Origin: T3SED10-260 sp035363255 | GTDB taxonomy: Bacteria > Caldisericota > Caldisericia > UBA6126 | Direction of reading: 5' to 3' | Assembly: GCA_035363255.1 (NCBI GenBank) | Contig: DAOSES010000001.1 | Span: forward strand, 66,371-130,370 | Length of the DNA stretch: 64,000 bases | Part shown: positions 9,001 through 18,300 of the stretch, in pieces | Numbering within the stretch: the stretch's first letter is position 1 | Layout: each line of letters starts with the position of its first letter | The notes under the pieces: generated by a model | The model's database searches: none | Told to the model about the DNA's origin: nothing | What the model saw: the letters and a program-made list of their open reading frames with translations, nothing else | Program-made: the position numbers and the translations under genes

Positions 9001-12000
9001 AAACGTGCATTATTTCCATAGAACAGCTTGTTATCAGGTAACGGATCAAGCATAAGCTTAGACCAAACATCATCATCATTTATCGAATTGTTTCCCGAAG
9101 CGTCTTCAATTCCACCAGTGGAGAGATCAACAGCATTTCCTTCTTCGTCGAGAACAAGGAAAGTCAGGGGATTTTGTGGATCGTTAAGCTCAGCTGCTGT
9201 TCCAGCTGTTAGTACATCTGGTATGGTTGTTATATTCAGGCTATTCTCGGGAACAACATCAATTTTAGTTTGACCTGAAAGATAAACTTCATGGGAATAC
9301 TGATCTGGATCATAATAGTCGTAGAAAGGAGTATTGGCACGATCGTTATTATCATCGCCATATTTATAAGCTGTAATAACAATTGGAAGCATTTCGTTGT
9401 TATCAACAATATGATCAAACAAACTGTACTGTCCAATCTTTTTCCCACCACCGAAATCATATCCTACCGTGTTAATCTGATTGCCCTTATTATTGCTGAA
9501 CTCAAGAGAATAAGTGCCATTGTTTTGATTATAGGTTCGTCCATCGATAATGCCTCCATACCATGTGTTGGAAGCTAAATCATAGGTGCCAATAATCTCA
9601 GTTTCGTAATCATTAAAGGAAACTTTTCCGTCTCCAGTAACATCGTGATCGCGATCAAACTGATATGCTCTAGAGGAGGTGATGCTATTAGTAGGAGGTC
9701 GGGTAATCCAGCCATCGCCAGCTCCGATAATACGACCTGAAGCATCTTTTATGCCACGATCCTGCCATGGAACGAGTACTGCATTGTTGCATTCATGGAC
9801 AGTATCGGTGTAATTGGGGTCGTAGCCTTTAGGTTCGTATTCCATGACTTTAACATCAACTCGATGATCTCGATCGGGCTCGAGAGTAAGTTTGTCGGTT
9901 CGGATATCAAGACCATGAACAAGAAAGCCACCTTCTTTGAAATCTCCTGTACAACAATCCTCAAATTTTTTGATTGTGCCATTGGCGAGTTCAACTTCAA
10001 TAGTGATGCGTCCCCGTCCAATAGGAATAATCTCATTAATACAAAATGCATTGAGCATGGCATTGTCATAGGTTTGCTGTTCAAAACTGGCTCGTGTGTA
10101 GTCTATTGCCCTATTATATTGTAAAATCGGATTAACTTTATCTAAATTATAACGCATTGGATTCTCTGGATGATAAACTACAGTTTCGCTTCCTATTAAG
10201 GCTTGTGAAGTTGGAGGAGAAGTAACAGATGTAAAATTAGCATCTCCCAAATCATATTCAAAAAGTTGATAGTTTTGAGCATTAATAACAATTTCACCAG
10301 AATAATCATATTGGATAGGAACCTTGGATAAATCTCCCAGCTTATTTGGAAGAGTATAGCTTATTGAATTGCTTTCATAATCATAAAAAGATTTTGGACG
10401 CATAAAAGGTCCACGAATAGTGATTCTGTTTATTGACAGATTATTGCGAATAAGTGCAGCTAAATTGGGTGGAGCTGTTTCAAAAGTGTAATTAAGATTG
10501 TTAAAGTTTTTGAGTAAGAAGTAAAGAGAATAATCAGTTAATGGATAGAACTCAGTCCCAAGTTTGTTGTACTGATTGTATTTGAAATCATGACGAGAAT
10601 CATAATTGGCACCCAAAGTAACACGAGCAGTATTTTTTGCCCAAATGGCAGGGTAGGCGTTCCACCCAGATCCCCGACCAGTTTCAGTAGTGCCTGTAGT
10701 ACCCAAGATTCTTCCAGTATGGGTCTGTCCGCCAGGATATGAGCGTATATCATCCTGCCAATCGTAGAGCACAGGATTATAACGCGACCTAATATAGGGG
10801 GTAGGAGGACTCAATAAGGGGCTCAGAGCATTAGTTCCTCCAGTGTAATCAACCTGAGAGTACTGTAAAGCATGATCTATCCAACTTATATCAACAAAGT
10901 TTAAGGTTGGATCAGGATCACATACTTTTATCTGTACTGATCCAATATAATCTATACCTCCTGAAAAATCTGAAACAAAGTAAGGACCATGAAACTGATG
11001 CCCGTCATATCTGGGGTACGCAAGTTTTGAATTATAGTCAAACATAGTTTGGTGACTATAGAATACAATGTTTAAAGGAGTGCTTGAATCTATTGGCTTT
11101 GCACAAACCAGAAAGCGTGCTCCAGGATCTTTTTCGTAAAAATTCGTTAGCTTCACAGGTACTCCATAATGAATAATTGGTGCGCCTGCAAAGGTATCCA
11201 TACGAGTAATATTTCCCAGAGGCGGGGGTTTTTGTAAAGAACCAGTTTCCAGATCATATTTTCCAGATCCAAAAGAACAATCTTGATCCAGAAAATTGCC
11301 AATTCCTCGACCAAAATAGGATAGGAAATCAGGTCCATCAAACCGATCAAGATGTCCTATATCGTGCCATTCCCACACATGGAAGGAATTATCAACATTA
11401 ACCTGGATAATGGCCTTTCTCCATCCTTCAATTACTCTTCGTCCATCAGGAGAGGGGTCAGAAGTGACTCCGTCAGCAATAAGACTGAGATAAGTCGTAA
11501 AAAGATAGGCTATTCCTGCTCCATGAGCATTATAGTAGGCAAAAGGTTCGTCTTCAAGGGCGGTCAAGGTCGAAAAAGGAATTGCAAAGGGATCGTTAAC
11601 ATCCTGAGGATCATCTCCATCATAAACTTGAATTTCTATGACAGGTTGACGTTCTTCATATACTGTTAGAGCTTTTTTATTGGGAAGCATATTAACTTGT
11701 GCAGGGAGAATGGGCTTTTTCCATTGCTCGTAACAATCGTATCCATTATAAAAAGCTTTAAAATTGGGCATATGAGTAAACACTCTGGGTAGTACTTTTG
11801 GTACGGTAAACTCAATTTGTGCTTCAAAATGAATAGGACCTTTAAGAACCTTTTGAGTAGCCCAGAAGGGATCCTGGTAAGTGCCTGTATAAGGTTTTTT
11901 GAGGGAAGTGCTTTGATTGTTGCGTTCAAATTCTTTGGGTAATTCTGCTACTTTGAAAGCTTGAACACGGAAATATCTTTCTAGAGCATGACCGCTGAAT

Positions 12001-15000
12001 CCAACGGAGCCACGATAGGGGGTGTATTGGAAACTGAGGCGTTGATTGGTGTTGGTGAGAATGGCAGTGTTGACAAGATTGTTGGAAGATTCCTGAGCAT
12101 CAGGATCAAAAACATAAAGATAGACTTTCTCTCCATTTTTAGGCGGTGGATTGATCTCAATATCGATTTGAGTAGTACGCTCAACGGTGAGTTCGCTGTT
12201 GACTTTAACATCAAGCCCCATATTAGCAGGGAGTATGGCCATATCCATAAACTTTTTATCTCCACTAAGTCCAGTGGGAATCATATGGATATAGGTATTT
12301 TGATAATATACGTTACCTGCTGAAACTCTCGTTCCATGAAGGTATTCGCTATCGTTGATCTTGACATTGGTCAAACGAATAAGACCAGAGCGAAGAGCGG
12401 AGGGAGTCAGCGCAATATCTTCAAAATTGTAAACTCCCAGAGGAGTAAGATCGAGATATAGCTCTTGAGCTGGGGTTCTGCGAATATTATAAGGAAGAAA
12501 ACTCTTGGGTAAGAAAGCAGGAGGAGGAGTAGGGTTGGCTTTTTTGTAGTCAGAGTCGTCCAGAGCAACAACGCTTCCAGGACGATAGCTCTGAGCCTGG
12601 GTTAAGCGAATATCACCAGGATCCACCAGACCATTGGCGTTGATGTCTGCATAGGCATATTGATTGTTTTCGTCCATACCCATAGTTACATTTAAACCCC
12701 CCAGGGGTAGGGTGCGGTAAACCTGGTTGATGTCGGCATCTCCGCTTGCTACCACTGAGCCATTGAGATAGTTGGGATTGATGCTAAATATTCGGATATC
12801 ACCAATCGAAACACGACCATTCAAATCGATATCCGCGTAGAGATACTGCCAAGCATCACCCAGAGAACGAATGATAATGGTATCAGGAGTAAAACTCACA
12901 GCGCCACGGGTATAAATATCATCGCCAGGTTTGTATTCAATGAGGTCGTCAAGACCAGCAAAAGCATGCATAGATGGGTAATAACGAGTATTGGAAGGAA
13001 TGGCTTTTAATAGGATGCCAAAGTCTGGGTCGCCATTTCGAACAATGGTATTGCGTTTGTATTCGAAACGTTGTCCAGCAATGTCATATTTGACTTCGCT
13101 ATAACGGACATCGCCTTCTTGAACCGCGGTGAGGTCGAGGTTGTTGTAGCCTTTTTTATAGATAGCTTCATTTGCGCCAAGTTGTGAATCTCCACTGGCA
13201 TCATGGAAGCGAATATCAGCAGAGAAAGGTTGGAGGTTGCGGTTGTAGTCGAGATCGAGGCTGTTGTTTTCGGCACCGATATAATGTTCGGATTGTTCGC
13301 TTTCAATGTAGTCATCGGAAAGGTTGTTGCTTTGAGAGCGTTTTTGTATGTTGAGTTGGGTGAGGAAAACATTATTGAAGCCGTTATCTTTCCAGAGCTC
13401 CATACCAAGAAACTCGGAATGAGTCAGTTTGACGTTGTGGAAGGTGGTAACGGGTAAAGGATATTTAGCATTGTTGGGAAGGAGGGAGGTATTTTTTTGT
13501 ATGCTTTGAGCAGGAAGATGAACGCTTTGGGAAGGAGAGCGCAAACGCACGCTACTGATAGAAGGCTGAACTTGCATCCACACATCAGATTGCACGTGAA
13601 TGTCGTAGGTAGGAGCGTTGCAGCCACCTTCCAAAACTTCATTAAGAATCATAATATCATTTTTCCACAAACCGCCCCACCACTGGTTTTTACTGCGCAG
13701 GAAGGATTGAATGGAAGTATGTTTGTCGACAGGGGTAAGACGAATGTCTCCTTCTTCAACCACTCGAGCAGTGTTGATCAAGACATTGCCCTCGCTATCA
13801 AATCGGGAGCCTTTGACATAGATGAAGTCGAGTTGGTGATAGAAGCCTACCTGTCCTCCGTAATTGGTGTGTTGCTCGATGGTAAAGGAAGTAAAGGGAT
13901 ATTGGGCGATGAAATCAAGATCGTCGAGATTTACGTAAGTGTTGGGCTCATAAGTTACATTTTTTTGGCTTAGAGGATCATAGCATACCACTGGAGAGAG
14001 TCGCAGGTCGCCCTCCTGAATAACTTGATCCGTATTGCTGGCACCCTTGCGATAAATGAATTCGCCATAATCATAACGTCCAGTGATGGTGTTGTAGTCG
14101 TTGTAGAGAGTATTTTCGGTATAGGACACCTTTACTTGCACTTCGTTTCCCTCGTACCAAAATACAAAGTCAAAAGTGTAGTCTAGTGTATTTATATTTT
14201 GAATAACGCCACTTATAGTTTGATCATCACACACTGACGATCCGTCAAGGTAGTGTCTATAAAACTCAGGGTTGGTACGGTAAGCAATCAAATCAGCAAT
14301 TCCAGTCCTATTGTTGGTATCTATTGTACCTTTAAACCGAATAGCTTCTCCATTTTTAAAATTGCCAATACTGGAAATGATGTTTTCTCGTAAGAAAGTG
14401 GTTCTACCCCACTCCGACACACGTGGCATACCCTCGAAAGTATAATCGAGGTCGACAAAATACTCGTCGGAACGGAAGGGAATGAGACCAATGCCAGTAT
14501 CCCAATCGCTTGCCTGGACTCGGGTATTGTTTTGGAAGTCGGTAAAACTAGCCCACCCAAGCTTCCAGAAACGGTTGGTACCCAAACCCCCGGGACGATT
14601 GTCCCAGAAGAAGATATTGGGGCGATAGGAAGGGTTGGGATCGCGGGTGTTATACTGATAAAAAGGGTCAAAGATATAGGGACCCTGGGTGTTGCTTCCA
14701 GGAATGGGATCTATACGTGCATGGGTGTTGAGACGGCAAGAGCCAGGAGTATAGATATCAGTGGGGAAGGGAATGGTTTCTCCAGGGCGTCCTGGGTCGG
14801 CAGTTTCGTCGTAACGGGGATCGTGAAAAAATCCATCGGGATCGAACCATACTTGCCCAGCGTCATCCAGGACAACATACCAAAGATCGGTGCCCTGACT
14901 CAGCCCTTTGTCGGCAGTGATATCCATATAAAACCTTGCCCACATAACAGGTCGTGTAAAGTATCCGTTCTGCGAAGTAGCGGGAATATTTCGCTGGATA

Positions 15001-15266
15001 AAATTGGAATGCTTTGCACGCTGGGCATTGGGCATCAAATACCCCTCACGACCAAACCACTCAGCGTCCGGGGTTGGCTGCCAAGGAACAGCTCTCCACA
15101 GTTCCATAGCACACCCTAACTCATCCTCGTAACATAAATTCCACTTGATTGCGGCATTCATGCCCTGCTTATTCTTCGTTTCTGCGCGAAGAACGGGCTT
15201 TGAGGACAAGGAGAATATTGATAGCATCATAGTTGCAATGATTAAACTAGCCCATAATCTCTTCAT
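6045..15266 (-). CDS. Giant secreted stalk-domain protein A
   Basis: This 3073-residue exported protein starts with a signal peptide (about 1-28, no lipobox). N-terminal blocks contain repeats ending in GD[IL]RL. Two EF-hand/dockerin-like loops follow near 810-890 (DIDLNGRVSIGDIRI, DINANGLVDPGDIRLT). The central region shared by all four paralogues includes YPGGQTHTGR at about 1510, a GTIKKFEDCC block at about 1770, WQDRGIKDASGR at about 1835, and the EF-hand-like GDGKVSFNDYETE near 1875. The C-terminal part holds a carboxypeptidase-regulatory-like domain (about 2705-2755), two Ig-like domains (about 2785-2940) and two copper-amine-oxidase-N-like stalk repeats (about 2948-3073). A lacks the nidogen-like insert found in B, C and D but has its own Cys-rich insertion near 2480-2505. 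It is last in the array. No LPXTG or SLH anchor is visible and the function is unknown. Confidence 0.93.
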   Translation of the reverse strand: MKRLWASLIIATMMLSIFSLSSKPVLRAETKNKQGMNAAIKWNLCYEDELGCAMELWRAVPWQPTPDAEWFGREGYLMPNAQRAKHSNFIQRNIPATSQNGYFTRPVMWARFYMDITADKGLSQGTDLWYVVLDDAGQVWFDPDGFFHDPRYDETADPGRPGETIPFPTDIYTPGSCRLNTHARIDPIPGSNTQGPYIFDPFYQYNTRDPNPSYRPNIFFWDNRPGGLGTNRFWKLGWASFTDFQNNTRVQASDWDTGIGLIPFRSDEYFVDLDYTFEGMPRVSEWGRTTFLRENIISSIGNFKNGEAIRFKGTIDTNNRTGIADLIAYRTNPEFYRHYLDGSSVCDDQTISGVIQNINTLDYTFDFVFWYEGNEVQVKVSYTENTLYNDYNTITGRYDYGEFIYRKGASNTDQVIQEGDLRLSPVVCYDPLSQKNVTYEPNTYVNLDDLDFIAQYPFTSFTIEQHTNYGGQVGFYHQLDFIYVKGSRFDSEGNVLINTARVVEEGDIRLTPVDKHTSIQSFLRSKNQWWGGLWKNDIMILNEVLEGGCNAPTYDIHVQSDVWMQVQPSISSVRLRSPSQSVHLPAQSIQKNTSLLPNNAKYPLPVTTFHNVKLTHSEFLGMELWKDNGFNNVFLTQLNIQKRSQSNNLSDDYIESEQSEHYIGAENNSLDLDYNRNLQPFSADIRFHDASGDSQLGANEAIYKKGYNNLDLTAVQEGDVRYSEVKYDIAGQRFEYKRNTIVRNGDPDFGILLKAIPSNTRYYPSMHAFAGLDDLIEYKPGDDIYTRGAVSFTPDTIIIRSLGDAWQYLYADIDLNGRVSIGDIRIFSINPNYLNGSVVASGDADINQVYRTLPLGGLNVTMGMDENNQYAYADINANGLVDPGDIRLTQAQSYRPGSVVALDDSDYKKANPTPPPAFLPKSFLPYNIRRTPAQELYLDLTPLGVYNFEDIALTPSALRSGLIRLTNVKINDSEYLHGTRVSAGNVYYQNTYIHMIPTGLSGDKKFMDMAILPANMGLDVKVNSELTVERTTQIDIEINPPPKNGEKVYLYVFDPDAQESSNNLVNTAILTNTNQRLSFQYTPYRGSVGFSGHALERYFRVQAFKVAELPKEFERNNQSTSLKKPYTGTYQDPFWATQKVLKGPIHFEAQIEFTVPKVLPRVFTHMPNFKAFYNGYDCYEQWKKPILPAQVNMLPNKKALTVYEERQPVIEIQVYDGDDPQDVNDPFAIPFSTLTALEDEPFAYYNAHGAGIAYLFTTYLSLIADGVTSDPSPDGRRVIEGWRKAIIQVNVDNSFHVWEWHDIGHLDRFDGPDFLSYFGRGIGNFLDQDCSFGSGKYDLETGSLQKPPPLGNITRMDTFAGAPIIHYGVPVKLTNFYEKDPGARFLVCAKPIDSSTPLNIVFYSHQTMFDYNSKLAYPRYDGHQFHGPYFVSDFSGGIDYIGSVQIKVCDPDPTLNFVDISWIDHALQYSQVDYTGGTNALSPLLSPPTPYIRSRYNPVLYDWQDDIRSYPGGQTHTGRILGTTGTTETGRGSGWNAYPAIWAKNTARVTLGANYDSRHDFKYNQYNKLGTEFYPLTDYSLYFLLKNFNNLNYTFETAPPNLAALIRNNLSINRITIRGPFMRPKSFYDYESNSISYTLPNKLGDLSKVPIQYDYSGEIVINAQNYQLFEYDLGDANFTSVTSPPTSQALIGSETVVYHPENPMRYNLDKVNPILQYNRAIDYTRASFEQQTYDNAMLNAFCINEIIPIGRGRITIEVELANGTIKKFEDCCTGDFKEGGFLVHGLDIRTDKLTLEPDRDHRVDVKVMEYEPKGYDPNYTDTVHECNNAVLVPWQDRGIKDASGRIIGAGDGWITRPPTNSITSSRAYQFDRDHDVTGDGKVSFNDYETEIIGTYDLASNTWYGGIIDGRTYNQNNGTYSLEFSNNKGNQINTVGYDFGGGKKIGQYSLFDHIVDNNEMLPIVITAYKYGDDNNDRANTPFYDYYDPDQYSHEVYLSGQTKIDVVPENSLNITTIPDVLTAGTAAELNDPQNPLTFLVLDEEGNAVDLSTGGIEDASGNNSINDDDVWSKLMLDPLPDNKLFYGNNARLPQYYWIRTDLHNIDNSKVNNSRLYSSNQNPFYPIETDFRDRNNGRYIFKGFVANDEGTFDVFIFTPDRKKFGKVAVKVALPEVSYEVVNADDPQGQSFVTPGEPDFVLTAGDNRLYRITAQVKTPQGIPLKGAGNEASVCGGTANETARFTLLTSTPYNFGWQTPHYTSYTNSAIPNRSYNMMAGKTSGYSAFSHLRGGFDFNKNGTLDESNKEIFEIGGFKAYRYDYRVATGNKYSDGGGSYYTYYNTKSWMWDNGEFINYPLHGIFPEEIVNLREQYFYPTLSFEKGMGLGAIYNSPHKGGYTLADLDRDQHLTYKDSFNLNSEGKTTFYLYAEDITSIGGLIGNNRYSINDAFSDVAGNGAAYASNRDPQNAETRYFNQLLFRRVLLACPYQIYCDLYGYEYYCTYCRETWPTLSYAWITEASSKRSGDNTYRLDWDAMPSRYLDLKAPSVDMYDAKTGVSLGKEILSQDSYDIAYGKTNSILIRAYPADRRDLPLQIGSSLMVDTERYFPQSIVEKSIYGPQSETAIFGNLYASSTDPKARETLISFTPTGIGKDQAYLQYWNRNTRFNYPPFYMVGGSASFDIAQGLELEVFESEPLKAKTPGKITVIVKEAGTTMPVRGAKITVEGLGVSDSKTADSKGSAVFSLTPNNRGVLVIKATMEGMITATHLQGVDEDASPQYIDLDPVDILPESQEIIISGRVKVGSVVTINQAPVNVDEAGKFRYEAKLTEQNTMFEIIAKDPSGKIAKRIINVERPTDELQIQMDVPEKFIDVKEASIRGKVLRTKVTEETPSRLIWIFVNGVEAQVVPDEKHLEFTFEATVPLNYGSNRIEVNVRTAEGFTKKVTQINNYRKTTIELQIDNDKALINGQFKTIDGKPYISGGRTYVPLRVIAEGFGAEVTWVQQSKGINITLGDKVISMQIGSTKAMVNNEMVNMDAPPEIKDGRTFVPIRFVSEMLGAEVEWIQSTRTVKINRLTLD
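12535..12850 (-). repeat. EF-hand/dockerin-like GDIRL repeat pair in protein A
   Basis: Two consecutive copies of the same protein repeat are encoded here. Each reads roughly YADxxxNGxxxxGDIRx, followed by a segment of the type GSVVxxxDxD. The Asp/Asn/Gly spacing resembles the calcium loop of dockerins and EF hands. More divergent copies lie upstream in the same protein. Confidence 0.6.
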
Positions 15267-15312
15267 CGAATCTCTCCTTTACAAACAAAGAGTTTGTTCC
15301 ACACAAGCATTC

Positions 15313-18300
15313 CTAGTAGCTCAGCAAGGTTACGATTATTTCTCGGGATTCAGCAATCCACTGAGTTTCTGCACCCAAAATGTCCGCTACAAAACGTAAG
15401 GGAACAAAAGTAACTCCCTGCGTGATCTCTGGAGGAGAATCCAGGTCAGCTACTTTCCCATTTATTATCGCTTTTCCTGAGCCTATCTGCATTTCTATCT
15501 TTTTTCCCATTAATTCGATAACAATACCCTTAACATCGGGCAACCACTGCACTTTTGCGCCTAAAGACTCGGAAAGCACACGCAAAGGTACGAAGGTCTT
15601 GGCATTTTTGACATAAGGAGCTACATCGAGCTCCTTGTCTGCAGGCACACCATTGACTATGAGGCGTCTACTGCCAATGCCAAGTCGTATCTCAACTTTG
15701 TGGTAAACCATGATCTCAATTTCTTTGGAGGTGGTATTACCAATTCCATCTATGGCTTCTATTTTAACATTATTTTTTCCAAAATCTAAGGAAATTTGAA
15801 CTTTCCAATCTTCTCCCTGCACTGCAGCAAGTTTACCTCCAGCTTTAACTGAAGCACCAGGGCTAACTTTGCCCCTCAGTTCATATTCACGAACATCCAC
15901 TAATTGAGGAACTTCATCAATAAAAAGAGAAGGACCTTGGCTGCGACGAACTACGGTAAGAATTTTCCGAGCAATACGACCTAAACGATCGGTAGAGCTG
16001 ACCACAATCTGGTTGTTACCTTCCTGAAGTTCAACTTTGGCTTCAAAGCTTCCGTCGGGTTTCAAGCTTACAGCTTTTTCATTCACGGTGAGGATATTTC
16101 CTGGATTGGTTTTTCCAGTAATGGTCACTGTGTTTTCATTGGTGAGAGTTTTGCTTGCTTGTACTTCGAGTAGAATTTCATTGGGTTCTGGGGGCTCCAT
16201 CACATGAACTTCATTGTATCCTTCACCCAAATCTTTGTGGTTAACATTGATGGCAATGATACCCTTGGATTTTGGCATAATATCAAACCGTGCCACACCT
16301 TCACGGTCGGTACGAGCAGTCATATCCACTCCAGCGCCAATGATGCGCACTGATGCGTCACTCACAGGTTTTTTTGTGCCTAATTCAAGAGCGTATACGA
16401 TAAGATGAGCAGCTTCGCCTGCTACAGGTTGTTTGTTAGTCTTTACCTGGATTTCGAGTGAGCGAACAATATCAAACTTGGCAAGGTTCCAGACCTTTCC
16501 ACGATTATCTCTTATATACAAACTACCTTGCCAGCTGTTGTAATAACCAAAATACTTGAGCTGAGCAAGGTTTTTCCAAGATCCAGTGGGAGTAAGCATT
16601 AATGTGGTGCTTGCAGAAGTATTTGCTCCAAATTCTTCAGTAGCAGTAGATCCCCAAATCATATTTTCTGATTTACCTTCAAAATCTGTATCGTCAGGGA
16701 AATAGGAATCATCAGAAAGAATAAGTGTGCCACCAGGTCGAATTCCAATGTTAGGTGAAGCTGCTGGGAAAAGTTCAATTCTCAAATGGTTGGCCTTACC
16801 ATACACCAAGTCATAATTTTGGGGATCGATCAGCTCTGTGTCGAGCAAAACATTACGGCTTGCATCGTAAACCTTTGCTATGGGTCTCGCAATTCGAGCG
16901 TCATGGCTTGGGAAAGCATCCCAGTCAAGACGATAAGTACCATCAGCGTTGGTGAAACCTGCAGTATCACTTAGATACTGGTTATAGCGATAGCGAATAT
17001 CTCCTGGATTGATGGAACGACCGCGGAAATTCCACAGGTTTCCAGCAACATCGCCAAAAATACTGTTGGAATAGGGATTTTTGCCTATCAAACCACCATA
17101 TTCACCAATATCGTTTGCTCCCATCAACACATTAGCCTGACCTTCTTCGCTTATTTGCATACTGTCTTCATGATCAATAAAAGCCTGTCCTTCTCTATTG
17201 GCAAACAAATAACCACCTTTGTGAGGTGAGTTGTATATAGCTCCACGTCCAAATCCACGCAGATTGTTGGCAGGAGGCAGGTCAAGGACGGGATAAAGCT
17301 CCCATTCGCCATTTTCCCATTGCCAGTTGCTGGTATTGTAGTAGGTAGCTCCACCAAACTGAGCAAAAGGATTGGTCCAACCTGGCTTAAGATAGATAGG
17401 CTGAAACCCGAAAGTATAGATAATAGAGACATTTGGATCAACTTTACTGGGCATCACAACGTTATTGTAATATCTTGATCCAAGAGAAGAGATATACATG
17501 GCGGGTCGGTTGAAACCAAAAGTGTAGTAGCCAAAGGTGGAGTGGTTGGTCATATTGGTGAGTAGAACTGGGTAGTAATCGAAGTTGTCGGGTTTCGTCG
17601 TATACGGAGTAAAGCGAGTAAGGCTCTCTCCACCTTCACAAAGTTCTGACTTTACGCCCCGAATGGGATTGCCTTGTGCATCCTTGATAACAGCAACCAC
17701 AAGATATCCACTATAATTGGCTGCAGTCATGACAAAATCCGTTTCCTGACCTGGAGAGAAGGACCATGAATTGTCTTGATAATATCCACCTCGATTAAGG
17801 TCATAGTCACGGATTGCATAAAAAACATCAGGAAGCTGAACATTGACGTCCACTATTCCGCGACGACGTCGATCGGGAGTGTCAACAAAGACCTTGAAGG
17901 AACCTTCGTCGTTGGCACAGAAACCTTTGAAAGCGTATATACCTTCTGAAGCACGATTGAAATCAATTTCAATAGGCTGGAAGGGGAAGCGAGAGAAGCT
18001 GAATTGACGGAAATTGTTGACCATGGAGCCATCGTCATTTTGAAGGTCGGTACGAATCCAATAATATTGAGGAAGAATGGCTTTGGGCCCAAAGAAAGTC
18101 TTGTTGTCGGGATGTGGATCTTTAAACAAGACATTCCAAATGACTTTTTCGTCGACCACATTGCTGCCATAGGCATTGGTCAAACCTTTTCGTAAATCGA
18201 CAGGACTGCCTTCTGAATCCAATACAGTGAAAGTGAGGGGTTGTTCGTTTTCGAGTAATTCGGGAACACAACCTGCAGTGAGAGGATCGGGACCATAGGA

